A stretch of 64,000 nt of DNA. It comes from Channa striata (lineage: Eukaryota > Chordata > Actinopteri > Anabantiformes > Channidae). The notes beneath the pieces were generated by a model. That model was not told the DNA's origin and made no database searches. It was given only the letters and a program-made list of their open reading frames with translations. The translations under genes and the position numbers were made by a program. Position 1 is the stretch's first letter. The number at the start of each line of letters is the position of its first letter. The DNA is taken from positions 62,001-126,000 of the forward strand of contig JAUPFM010000063.1 in NCBI GenBank assembly GCA_033026295.1, given 5' to 3'. Below are positions 47,201-55,700 of the stretch, one piece after another.

Positions 47201-47363
47201 ATGAACCTCTTTATTCTGAAGTTAAACCAAGAACAACATTTGGTAATAATGCTGCCATGTAGCAGAATTTGAATTTAATCTACAGAAAATTAAATGGGAT
47301 ATAAGTCGTGATATTGTCAGAAATCTAGTCCTCATCTTTTGTGCTTTTCTTCCAGGTCTGTGA
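25914..47363 (+). CDS. Unit 2: FcR-like receptor with ITIM-rich tail (multi-exon gene model)
   Basis: Conceptual splice using only intact exons: signal peptide 25914-25950 and 26226-26258; Ig exons 32160, 33360, 34797, 35396, 35772, 40395 and 42526; TM 42944-43051; tail exons 43171-43186, 43270-43355, 44295-44345, 44458-44514, 44586-44645, 45311-45373, 45770-45829, 46284-46343, 47177-47242; stop at 47361-47363. All join in frame: 2562 bases, about 853 residues. Three consecutive Ig exons (38610-39728) are broken, and the model requires skipping them. The tail has VTYSLI, LTYAQI twice, and YESI, PVYADV, PIYSKV, PLYSEV, pointing to SHP-1/2 or SHIP recruitment and inhibition. Alternatively a shorter two-Ig-domain receptor starts at 40260 (391 residues). 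Splicing inferred. Confidence 0.68.
26259..27585 (+). other. Unit 2 large intron, 5' part
   Basis: Copy of 603-1640 with about 270 extra bases at 27050-27311. No exon seen. Confidence 0.55.
27590..28470 (+). pseudogene. Degenerate copy of promoter and signal mini-exon (aborted copy c)
   Basis: CAGGAAGTTTGTTGTGGTCTAAACTGTGG near 27606 matches the receptor promoter. Near 28430, TTTTAG-AGTCAAGTTCATTC-ATCTATGGAAATACTAAAG matches the mini-exon, but the donor is GCAACA instead of GTAACA. No matching first exon is readable. Confidence 0.55.
28700..29605 (+). mobile_element. piggyBac transposase remnant, second copy
   Basis: KSACELLMPCSIQKTI, YRSKDESTASLWNAEAGRA and TMSLETFHIFSR match 3031-3306; the region after FSR is deleted. 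An acidic stretch near 28710-28800 (DDEMRSAANSDERDEST) may be the transposase N-terminus. It lacks the SINE found at the paralogous spot in unit 1. Confidence 0.7.
29629..31918. mobile_element. Precisely bounded 2290-base inserted element
   Basis: Termini TGTAGCA and TGCTACA are inverted, and CAGG is duplicated at 29625-29628 and 31919-31922. Unit 1 keeps the empty site (CCAGGG near 3925). TG..CA ends plus a 4-base duplication suit an LTR-type element, but long terminal repeats and pol sequence were not seen. A TATAAAAG lies near 31810. It contains a nested common fish repeat near 30690-30770. A related element lies at 40830-41990. Confidence 0.7.
32160..32426 (+). CDS. Unit 2 Ig exon 1 (type A, chimeric)
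   Basis: 267 bases. The first two thirds match unit 1 exon 1 (SVTLQPNWNQIFRGER, RPTHNEYVIDGAAESDS); the last third matches unit 1 exon 11 (GKTDSHSSTEWSNVVTLTVSG). SVNYRC replaces SGNYRC. Two Cys intact. Confidence 0.85.
32871..33317 (-). mobile_element. 5'-truncated LINE 3' end (RTE-like), antisense in intron
   Basis: The minus strand reads GVTRLDRIRNELIRGT, LRWFGHVQRRD and RARGRPRRRYMDVLTED, the C-terminal part of a very common teleost LINE reverse transcriptase. A CTA-repeat tail is at 32869-32877. Flanked by CTTCTA at 32865-32870 and 33318-33323. The empty site survives in three unit 1 introns (near 4742, 6218 and 7903). It ends 42 bases before the next exon. Confidence 0.85.
33360..33632 (+). 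CDS. Unit 2 Ig exon 2 (type B)
   Basis: Close copy of unit 1 exon 6 (TLTCSVDRSDGWTFYWYRH, GGFYSCRGARGDPLFFT). CAGCAG acceptor, GTGAGT donor, intact. The LINE just upstream may remove the normal branch-point region. Confidence 0.85.
33633..34796 (+). other. Unit 2 intron
   Basis: Matches 8219-8922 at both ends, including the GACCAAGTC repeat at 33890-34005, with about 450 extra bases around 34115-34560. No exon seen. Confidence 0.5.
34797..35063 (+). CDS. Unit 2 Ig exon 3 (type A, DAVLTLEPSW subtype)
   Basis: 267 bases. Reads DAVLTLEPSWSMFFTGES, VTFICDMKEGKDTDWFYK, YSGVYQCFGRH. Intact, GTGAGT donor. Confidence 0.85.
35396..35665 (+). CDS. Unit 2 Ig exon 4 (type B)
   Basis: 270 bases, one codon shorter than unit 1 exon 8 (RTSDSEEAQ against RTSYYDYENQ). 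Reads GGIYRCRGRRGRPGFY. Intact. Confidence 0.85.
35772..36041 (+). CDS. Unit 2 Ig exon 5 (type A)
   Basis: Nearly identical to unit 1 exon 9 (SVSVTLQPNWPQMFSGET, SGDYMCKGTKTQ). 270 bases, GTAAGT donor. Confidence 0.85.
36042..38609 (+). other. Unit 2 long intron with two insertions
   Basis: Compared with unit 1 there are extra blocks at about 36110-36545 and 37110-38450. The first follows an ATT repeat and starts CCGGGTTCTTCCGTACG. The second holds an unrecognised minus-strand reading near 37529-37756. Flanking intron matches 10203-11050. Confidence 0.5.
37529..37756 (-). other. Unrecognised minus-strand open frame
   Basis: 75-codon frame containing YTIETVDKLVRENAELHQKY and DELVFYYMPESVEGKY. 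The composition looks protein-like, and a second frame continues on the same strand (LLLIERAHVLGEDQLGERD). Probably a fragment of an inserted element; family not recognised. Confidence 0.3.
38610..38884 (+). pseudogene. Broken unit 2 Ig exon (type B)
   Basis: Copy of 53152-53421. GGAGGC is replaced by GCTAAGGC (+2), which brings TGA into frame; a T is inserted in GCTCTGTTGAACC; one base is lost at TCTCATGGGAGG. Splice sites remain. Confidence 0.8.
38997..39272 (+). pseudogene. Broken unit 2 Ig exon (type A)
   Basis: Copy of 53524-53802 with frame-shifting changes at CTGCAAACACC and ACTTTGTATTTT, a deletion at TTTTCAAAAGAGG, TGA after GGTGTAAA, and the donor changed from CAGTAAGT to CAGAAAGT. 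Confidence 0.8.
39425..39728 (+). pseudogene. Broken unit 2 Ig exon (type E)
   Basis: Copy of 53951-54253 with single-base losses or gains at CATCTCAGGATGG, AATCCTGACAGA, GAATTCAGTGTCC and TCTGAGGTC. Reading frame lost, splice sites retained. Confidence 0.8.
40260..40290 (+). CDS. Candidate alternative first exon of unit 2 (MKTLQFALIL)
   Basis: Copy of 14004-14034 with the same 10-residue hydrophobic start and phase-1 end. GTTACA here is a weak donor. Joined to 40395 and the rest, it would give a 391-residue receptor with two FcR-like Ig domains and ITIMs. The preceding 200 bases are conserved in all units. Confidence 0.3.
40395..40661 (+). CDS. Unit 2 Ig exon 6 (type C, FcR D1-like)
   Basis: Reads ASLTVNPDRVQHFTSDS, VSLSCEGNSTEWTVRRF, AVYWCESGSGEFSNSVNITV. 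Intact, GTATGT donor. First good exon after three broken ones. Confidence 0.85.
40830..41990. mobile_element. Inserted element related to 29629-31918
   Basis: Absent from the unit 3 intron. Shares TCGAACCAAGCTA, the TTTTGGGCTA..GAAAGGA..AGTTACTATTCAC..CTAAGTAAC block and a GGCACC..TGATTTGT..CCG-TTTTGG block with the 2290-base element. Ends not defined. Confidence 0.5.
42526..42768 (+). CDS. Unit 2 Ig exon 7 (type D, FcR D2-like)
   Basis: Reads ADILLVSPVHPVTEGQS, TVGCKFRNTNFVSNVIFYQN, KSDEGFYKCQCSGKESP. 243 bases, intact, GTGAGA donor. Membrane-proximal domain. Confidence 0.85.
42944..43051 (+). CDS. Unit 2 transmembrane exon
   Basis: Reads AGPTRSSLPVALIIGLVCG, then IIFIILLLLLF and RYKRSKG. 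One span with a basic stop-transfer and no charge inside it. Tandem acceptor TAGCAG (42944 or 42947, both in frame). Unrelated in sequence to the TM exons of units 1 and 3. Confidence 0.85.
43171..44514 (+). CDS. Unit 2 tail exons 1-4 (YESI and ITIM VTYSLI)
   Basis: Exons 43171-43186 (16 bases), 43270-43355, 44295-44345 and 44458-44514 keep frame. The first three are homologous in size and phase to units 1 and 3, but the second lacks the YSSL Tyr, so no ITAM is formed. 44295 gives ACIYESI; 44458 gives DVTYSLIEL, a full ITIM (VxYxxI). Confidence 0.8.
43356..44294 (+). other. Unit 2 tail intron
   Basis: 939 bases, AT-rich. Around 43860-44220 a degenerate repeat is visible (TGACCTTTGACATTTTGTCTCC-like phrases recur). 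No exon seen. Confidence 0.45.
44586..45373 (+). CDS. Unit 2 tail exons 5-6 (PVYADV and ITIM LTYAQI)
   Basis: Exon 44586-44645 reads RKDHKPEESPVYADVKIETA; exon 45311-45373 reads DESLTYAQINRHNKGKAK. LTYAQI is a canonical ITIM; PVYADV is an ITIM-like YxxV. Basic KAKNKK follows. Confidence 0.85.
45617..45670 (+). pseudogene. Decayed duplicate of the VTYSLI exon
   Basis: Matches 44458-44514 (HDVIYSLSEPKHVEK), but the acceptor CAG became CCG and the donor CGTGAGT became CTGAGTG. Both splice sites are lost, and VIYSLS no longer fits an ITIM. Confidence 0.8.
45770..46343 (+). CDS. Unit 2 tail exons 7-8 (PIYSKV and second ITIM LTYAQI)
   Basis: Exon 45770-45829 reads GKHQNPEESPIYSKVKTGTT; exon 46284-46343 reads DGLTYAQIKHDSKGKAKKKK. 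They duplicate exons 5-6 and keep frame, adding a second LTYAQI. Confidence 0.85.
46344..47176 (+). other. Unit 2 tail intron
   Basis: 833 bases. AT-rich, no exon or repeat recognised. Confidence 0.45.
47177..47363 (+). CDS. Unit 2 last tail exons and stop
   Basis: Exon 47177-47242 reads GKSSAAAADEPLYSEVKPRT, with YSEV as a last ITIM-like motif. Exon 47356-47363 adds GL and TGA (47361-47363). Confidence 0.8.
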
Positions 47364-47764
47364 AGAAAAGAAAAACCACTCTGTGAATTTCTGCTATCTA
47401 AACATGTTCTCTTTTGTTTGTTAAGTCTTAATGAATTATGTGAGCAAACACATACACTGTACATAAGTTTAATATGAAATACTTTAGCATGAAGCAGGGC
47501 ATATTCTTACATGTTATTCTAGCCTGTTTATTTACTGCTTTATTATTATTAGGTATTTTGTAAAATATTAGTAGGAAACTTAGTCTGTTTAGCCTCTAAA
47601 TTACATATGCGACAGTTTATTGCAGATTAATTTTCTTCTACATATCCTGTTTACATGTGCACTGTATTGTGGTTCACGCCTTTTGTATTTTCTGTGATTT
47701 TAATGCTTTTATTTTTTTTCGAGCGTTGGGGCCTTTCCTGGCTGTTCTCAGCCAGACAAAGCAA

Positions 47765-47770
47765 AATAAA
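47765..47770 (+). terminator. Candidate poly(A) signal of unit 2
   Basis: AATAAA about 400 bases after the stop, followed by TTGATC-rich sequence. Confidence 0.5.
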
Positions 47771-49556
47771 CTAAATTGATCATAATTAGCCTATTTGGTG
47801 TTACGCTAATGGTCGCTCCCTGAACACAGACAACACTCACTGAACACAGTATTGTTACGTGACCAAGAACCCTGTTACACAAACTAAACAGTTTGTCCAT
47901 ATGACCTATGCATGTGGAGGAATAATATCAATAGTATCATAGCACATAGAAATACATTTTTTCAAACGTTAATAACTAATAAAAAATAACATCCGTACAA
48001 TTTCAAAACCTGTGGCTGGCATTGTCTGTAAACCACTTTGAGTTGCTTCATGTATGAATTGTGCATTAATAAAATAGAATCTTAATTGGAGCATATGCAT
48101 TTACTCATACATCTCACAGTGGAATTAGTTTTCTGCATGTCAGTGGGGAGCTTGAGGAGCTGGTACCGCATGTCTTCTTCACGGATAGACCTGATGTGGG
48201 GGATGGGTTTTGAACTGGCATCTTCTGCATCCCAGCCTGGTGCTCCACCCACTGACGTCCCAGGCCGCCAGTTATTGGCGTAATATTATCTAACGCTTTA
48301 GATTCATGGGGTTCAATAAGAGCTTGATGCTGTTGTAAGGTTAAAACAATTTTAATGTGATGATGGGTTGGGCCGGTCAGGGCTGGGAAAGCAGCTCCAG
48401 GAGGACTGCTGGACTCTCCTGACAACACAGGACACAAGGTTTAATGAGTGACAAAACAAAGGGAATTCTGACAAGGAAGCAGAAATAAACTGAGCATGGG
48501 GAAGGGAAGAGTCCAACTGGAGAGTGGCAGGTTTGTGGCTGTGATGGAGAAGCTGAGCAGGTGAGTCGGACGACGCCAGTTGTAAGAGAGAAGGCAGGAG
48601 GGAGACACAAAAGCTCTGTCTGATCCAAAACTTTAATGTAAACCTGCAACCCGATGTCCAAAATCCAGAATTCAGATCCATTATAATAATCGGAATAAAT
48701 TACAGGGGCAGGAGGGGTCCAAAGGATTTTTTCAGTGGATCGTGAGACTGATCTGAACGTCATGATGATGAAACGTTTAATTCTAACTGTATTTTTCACA
48801 CATATTGTAAAATGTGAAACTTATTTGGAAAAAATGTATTTCAGAATTTCACCACAACTTGAAAACACATAAATCAGATTACAGTTACATTACAGTAAAA
48901 TGATTTTAACTAAAGTAACTTTCCACACCAGTGCTCATTTCTGTTCCTGTTAAACTATTTCTTTTTTCAGTTCTGTTTCATTTATTTAGTTACAATCTGT
49001 GAGTCAGAATGAAAGGGTGCAGTTAAGTCAGAAAGAAAGTGTGTATGTGCAAGATGTGAAATCATTTGACCCGTCCACCACTTTCTATCTGTCCCCTTAA
49101 GCACTGCATTATATGACCAGTTAGTTTTGAGGTTGAGACTTATCAATCATCCCCAAGTCAGCTGACTGGCTTTCATTTTCAAACAGTATCATTGTTCCTC
49201 TAGTTCAAATAATTTAATGGAAAAAAGTGTTTTACTGCTTCAAACCAAGGAAACTAGTAGAAGAAGTAAAAGGTTAAAATATACACATATGGAATAAAAT
49301 CTTAAATTATCTTACTGAAATTAGGACGTTTTGCTAACAGTCATGATTTGAAAGTTTACAGATATCATTGTGAAAGTAAAGAATATCGTGGACAAACCCA
49401 GTCCGATAAAAGGGAAGGAAACATGGGCAAATCAAAATCAAAAGGAGAAGTTGGAGAACATGTTTTTGGTAAAGCTTTTACATGAAATGAAACTTCTGTT
49501 TTCTACCGTCTCACTTTTGTCTTTTTAAAAAGACTTTGACTGTGCCGGATGTGAGG
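47771..49556. other. Intergenic, unit 2 to unit 3
   Basis: Around 48110-48760 the DNA is GC-richer and purine-rich on + (GGAAGGGAAGAGTCCAACTGG), resembling the insertion at 14640-15310 and 60100-60240, so it is probably interspersed repeat. No gene seen, and no TATA plus ETS/RUNX block like those of units 1 and 2. Confidence 0.45.
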
Positions 49557-49794
49557 ATGGGACACAGTTTCTTCTCTGTGTTGGAGTTTGTCTGTGAGTA
49601 AATCTGATTTATGAAATAAATGTTTGTTTTGATTGAACAGATTTTTTTAAGTTACACTAATTTGCAATATTATATGTATTGACAGTACTTCATTTCCATT
49701 AAAGAAAGTCCAGATCTTTATTGTGGTCACTGTTGATGTTCTGACTTTCTGTCTTTGTTAGTGTTGATCTCTTTCTATTATGGACATACTGAAG
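49557..49794 (+). CDS. Unit 3 signal peptide, two exons (49557-49593 and 49762-49794)
   Basis: Exon 1 is again 37 bases but reads MGHSFFSVLEFV, with Glu in the hydrophobic core. The mini-exon is again 33 bases and reads LLISFYYGHTE. Donors GTGAGT and GTAAAT. Clearly diverged from units 1 and 2. Confidence 0.65.
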
Positions 49795-52700
49795 GTAAAT
49801 TTACAGTTTTATTAAACTGACTTGAAGAAGAATCTACAATTTCTGCATTTTTTTACATTATTTACTACTTTCCAATTCATGTTTCCTCACATATTGTCAA
49901 TAAAACATTAATATTAATAATGTTTTATGTTGCTAATTCTGTTGTGTTGTCGGCTTTTAGATGCTGTTCTGACCCTTGAGTCCAGCTGGTCCATGTTTTT
50001 TACTGGAGAGTCAGTGACCTTCATATGTGACATGAAGGAAGGAAAAGACACTGACTGGTTTTATAGAATCAACAGAGACGGTCGAGAATTTCTTCAGTAT
50101 AATTTACATAAACGCTTCACATTATCAAGTCTTTCTACAGACCACAGTGGTGTTTACCAGTGCTTTGGTCGTCACAGAGGATCATATATTACAAAGAGCA
50201 GCAACAACGTCTCTTTACATGTATCAGGTGAGTCATCAGTGTTTTACCATATTTACCAACCAACAGCCCTATTAATTTGTTCTATTCATGTTTATTGTAA
50301 GATATGAATACAAAGGTAAATTTAACAACAAAAATATTTTTTCTTTTTGCTGAAACAGCTAATAGAATATCCTGAAACAATGACCAGGATCAAAGATTTT
50401 CTTTTCCTTTCCTGAAAACAAATGTGTGATTTGGGACAATATGATACAAAAAACAAGAAAAAACTATTTGCGGACCTGCAGTTTGTGTTCATCTTATAAT
50501 GCAGCCGTACAGTTGATCACTCTGTAGGCAAGAGACAGAGCCTTCAACTTAATCCTTGCAGCCACAGGAAGCCAGTGTTGAGATCTGAAGACCGGTGCGA
50601 TGTGAGTCCTTCTTGGCTGGTTAAAAATGAAGCGTGCTGCAGCATTTTGGATCATCTGCAGGGGTTTGGTCGTGCATGCCGGTAACTCCATCAACAGTGG
50701 ATTGTAGTAATCAAGACGAGATATGATCAATGCCTGCACAAGGATATGGGTTGTGTACTCAGACAGGTAGGGTCTGATCTTTCTGATGTTGTGGAGAGCA
50801 GATCTACACAACTAGAGACCTAGGCGATGTGTTCCATGGATTTCTGGCCGATCCAATGTTGATGCTGATGTTGTGTTGAAGGTTTGGCTGGGAAGACTAG
50901 AACTTCAGTCTTGGAGATGTTGAGCTATTATTCTCCACAAGAGAGGGATCAAGAGAAGGCTTCTTCAACAGGGGCGTAATCTGGGCCTGCTTAAATGAGG
51001 TAGGAAAGTGTTGATGATGTGCAAGAGCTTGAAGAAGGGTGGAGGGGATGGGATCCAGAGTGCAGAGTGGATATGTCGTCTCTGACAGGGTTGAGAATGT
51101 GAAGCGTGATGCGTCACTCAATGTAGATAGCTGGATGTCATCTGGTGGAGAGGACTGGGAGCTGATGGCTGCCACCTTGTTAGTGAAGAGTTGGAAGCTG
51201 AAGGGCGAGCATGTCTAGAGGTTGTCAGGCAGAGACTGTCCAGCCAGGATGAAAGCGTATTGCAGAGCCTGTCGGTGGCCACGTCTGTGTCGAGGGTGGA
51301 AAGAAGGCAGCGTTACAGAAACCAGCGAAGAGAACCGTTCCCGGGTTGAGAGTTCTGAGGTTAAGACAGAATATAACCAGTGCGGTAGGAGAATGTGACG
51401 ATGTAGGGATGAAGACTGTGAGCTGAATGAAGAAGTGATCAGACAAATGCAGAAGAATGACAGCAATGTCGTCCACAGTGCAGTTCTGGATCAGAACGAG
51501 GTCTAGGTTGTTGCCAGCTTTGTGGGTCGGGGGAGTGGAGACCATTGTCAGATCAAACATGTTCAGTTGTGTTAGGGGTTTGTCCAGGTCTGAATCATTT
51601 TGGGAGCTGAGTTATTTTTAGGAAGCTTCCAAAAAAGCTTTGGTTACTACCGTCACATGTTTAAGTGAGCTTGAGCAAGACACTGTATCCCAGCATAGTT
51701 TCTCCCGGTGAGTGCAGACCAGGTTTTCCCCCATCAATGTTTGTCCGATTGGGATTTCAGCATAAAGCGCTTTGGTACCAATAGATAGAAAAGTTCCATT
51801 TCTATTTTCAGAATCTTCAGAACTAGTTCTAAAGATTTGTTTTATGTGGGAGGTAAAAGACATGAAGACATGAACCTACATGAAGGTTCCTTGCTGTTGC
51901 ACTGGAGGACTATGCTATGCAATCTAGAGTATCCTTTGCTTGTGGTGATCATGAGTTTTAATTTTTGAATGAAATTGCTAAAGAAGTTTTTTACCACAAC
52001 GTTAGATTTTTATCCCTAATTTTACTGATTTAGTTCTTACAGCTCTTATAATGAAATTTATTTTCTTAATAAGTGTACTAAACAGGGCTGAACATGAATA
52101 ATGCCCTTGCAAATTATTACAAATAAGTTTATTCTGGTGATTATAGTTTAGTTCTTATTGTGTGTTTTTGATGTGAACAGCTGCCAGAGTATCTGTGACC
52201 CTGCAGCCCAACTGGAATCAGATATTCAGAGGTGAGAGCGTCACTCTCACATGTGAGATCCAGGGAGGTGGAGACACTGACTTACAGTATGAATGGATGG
52301 GAAACAACTACTACACACGTGGAAATCAGAAGGAATTTATGATCATCAGAGCTACTGAGTCCCACAGTGGAAACTACAGATGAAGAGGGAGCAGAAACTC
52401 TTTCTTTACACAGTGGAGTGATGACGTCACATTGACTGTAGCATGTAAGTTGGACAATCTAATGCAATTTTTTAAAATATATGTTCATCTGTCCAGTCTT
52501 CATTCATCAAGTTCATTAATACACTTGTTTTCATTAAATAAACAAATTATGGAGAAATGCAGTAAAGGGAGTAAGTCTGAATAAGTAGAGTAGTGAATCA
52601 CTTTGCATGAGGTTAGTAATTGTTGTTTGATCATAGCTCAGTTATGATGTTAAAAAGGTAAATTATTTAAAATAAATCTCACACACATGCATATAATGAA

Positions 52701-55700
52701 ATATAATTAAAACCATTTTCTATAAACAAATCCCGACCTAGTTAACTATAACTAGTTCTTCCTCCTGTCATGTGACCGATCACATCAAAATCCAATATAA
52801 GAAATGCAAGAAATAATCACAGTAAACATACTGTAACTTTGTTTCCACTAAGTTCACTGTGAGCAGAAAACCCAGCAGGTCTCAGATTTACAGTGGTGGT
52901 GACATGAGTTCTTCTTTGGTTTAACATTTATTAGTGCAATGGTGTATTATGATGCAGTTGTTTCTGTCATATTTAGTTTTGGCTACAGCTGACATTTTAT
53001 TCAACGTGCATCTAAATTTTTTATTCATTATTGGTGAACATTGGCTACACATAGGATGGATAATGTCATTTTCTTTCTATTTATTTAAATTGTCGTCATT
53101 AATAGTGACAGTAATTATGTTTTGATGTGTTTGTTGTAAACTCAACATCAGCTGAACCAAAGGCCCAAATAAGAGCTGACAGCAGTGATATTCCAGTAGG
53201 AGGCAGCGTGACCCTGAGCTGCTCTGTGAACCCATCATCTGGTTGGACATATCACTGGTACAGAGGTGATAGATTGTTTGAACCTCTGACACAAGATGCT
53301 GTTTCCCACACGAATGGACGAATCAGTGTCTCACAGGGAGGAATCTACTGGTGCAGAGGAGGAAGAGGAAACCCAGTTTACTACACACAGAACAGTGACA
53401 CTGTGAGAATCAACAACAATGGTGATTTGAACTTGATGCATTAACTTGAATTTTAACATTAATGATGAAAATAATTTAGTTTGATGGTGTTTTACTTTTT
53501 ATTGTCTCTTTCTGTTTGAACAGTCCCAAACAAGGCGACTGTGACTCTGCAACACACCTGGACTCAGATATTCCCTGATGAGACAATCACTCTGACATGT
53601 GAGATGAAGGACAGAGGAGACACTGAGTGGGACTATGAGTGGACAACAAGCAGCTCAGTGAAACCTCCAGGACAAATGAATTACACCATTAGAAGTGTTT
53701 CCTCATCACACAGAGGAGAATACAGGTGTAAGGGCAGAATGAAAACTGCACAACAGTCTTCAACAGATTGGAGTGATGTCTTCACACTGACAGTATCTGA
53801 CAGTAAGTCCATCATATTTCATGTCATTTGTAAATAGATTTCATATAACACACCTATAATCTCTAATTAGAGTAAGAGGACAGACACAGAGAACAAGCTG
53901 GACATGATCCACCAACAACACACACTAACATGTTTTCATTGACTCAACAGATAAACCCAGACCTGTCCTCAGTGTGTCTCCATCATGGCTGAGTCCTGGA
54001 GCCTCAGTGACTCTGAACTGTGAGCTTGAACATCCATCTGCAGGATGGAGGTTCTACTGGTATAAGGCTGTTCCTGATCTGTCACACAAATCCTACAGAT
54101 ATGAGCTGCTACCTGCTAGAGACACTGGGACTGGACACAATTCCTACGTCCTTCATGGACAGACACACACAGCAGGACATGTGTGTAGAGCTGGAAGAGG
54201 AGACCCAGTGTATTACACTGATCACAGTGAACCGCAGTTTGTCTGGTCTGGAGGTCAGTTGGTTTCTGGGTTTTCTCTGAATAAGCAGATGAAAAGTCGT
54301 CACCTAAGTTCATCATTTGTCTCGTGAAAAACTTGCAGTGTCCAGTTCCCATGTTGATAATTAAATGTGTCCTGTACATTAATGCTCTACCAGTAGAAAA
54401 CATGAATTAATTAATGTGTGGGTCTTTTTTTTTTTCTTTTTTGTGGGCGGGGCTTATCTAACATCTGGTCAACACACACACATATGAGATTTATGTACAA
54501 TGAGAACTTGTACTTTTGAATATTAGTTTTACTTAATATCAGACCAACTCTGATACATAAGAGGAAACAGTCACTGTGAGACAGTCAAATACTGACAAAT
54601 TCATTAGTGGTAAATAAAATATTGTGTAAAGATGGAAGGTAACAGCAGTTTAACATGTCACAGCTGCTGTTGTCACTTTCTTACGTCATTTGAAACAGAC
54701 ACAAACTGTAAGAAGCTTTTAAGGTAGAAATCACAGTTTGATGAAGACGCTGCAGTTTGCTCTGATCCTCAGTAACAAGAAACTGAAGTAGATGAATATC
54801 ATAGGCCTTTGTAATGTGCTATTTGAATCATCGTGTCTTTGAACTTGTTTTTATTTCTTTTGTCGTGTTTTCCAGATGTTGGTCCATCAGCGTCTCTCAC
54901 AGTGAATCCTGACAGAGTTCAACACTTCACCTCTGACTCTGTGTCTCTGAGCTGTGAGGGAAACTCTACTGAGTGGACAGTATGTTGGATTCACTTTGTA
55001 CATTTCTTTCACTGAAACATCCATGTGTCAACATCCTGTTATGAACTTTAATACCCAGATCAAACTGAGTAGTGGACAGTGGTCACATGCTCAAGTGTCT
55101 TTGGGCAAAACACTGAACCCCAACATGCCCCTGATGTTTGATCCTTACTTGTTTGGGATCAAAGTGTCTGTTCAATGACTAACTGCAATTGGAAATTAAA
55201 TATGAAGTAACATGACAACAACAGACAAATATCTAATAATACTTATCGTATTATCATTTGGTAGCAGGTCTCTTCAGAGTTTGTTTACTTTGTCTGTTCT
55301 CAAAACAATTACCAAATTTACCCCCCAAAATTTCCCTTTGATAAAAAACCAATATAAAAGCTCAAGATTTGAATCCTTTAAGTTTATCTCCTCAAGATGA
55401 CATCATATGAAAACTACAGCCAGTAATGATCCTCACAGTTAAATATTTTCTCTTATTCTGTTTTCAAAGTGATCATATTCCCATATTATCAACATAATCA
55501 GTTTGGGTTTTACATGCAGTAATTCTTTCATTGATGAGTTTAATGTATTTTTTAAATTCGGTTTCCCATGTTTTTTTATGTAAAAAATATGTAAAAATTA
55601 AATGTCTGATGTATTTCTAAATCTATAAAAAATGTTACATTACTTTACATCAGCTTGTTCTGATGTTCTGCACCAGCTGAAACTTCACTCTGACTGTTTT

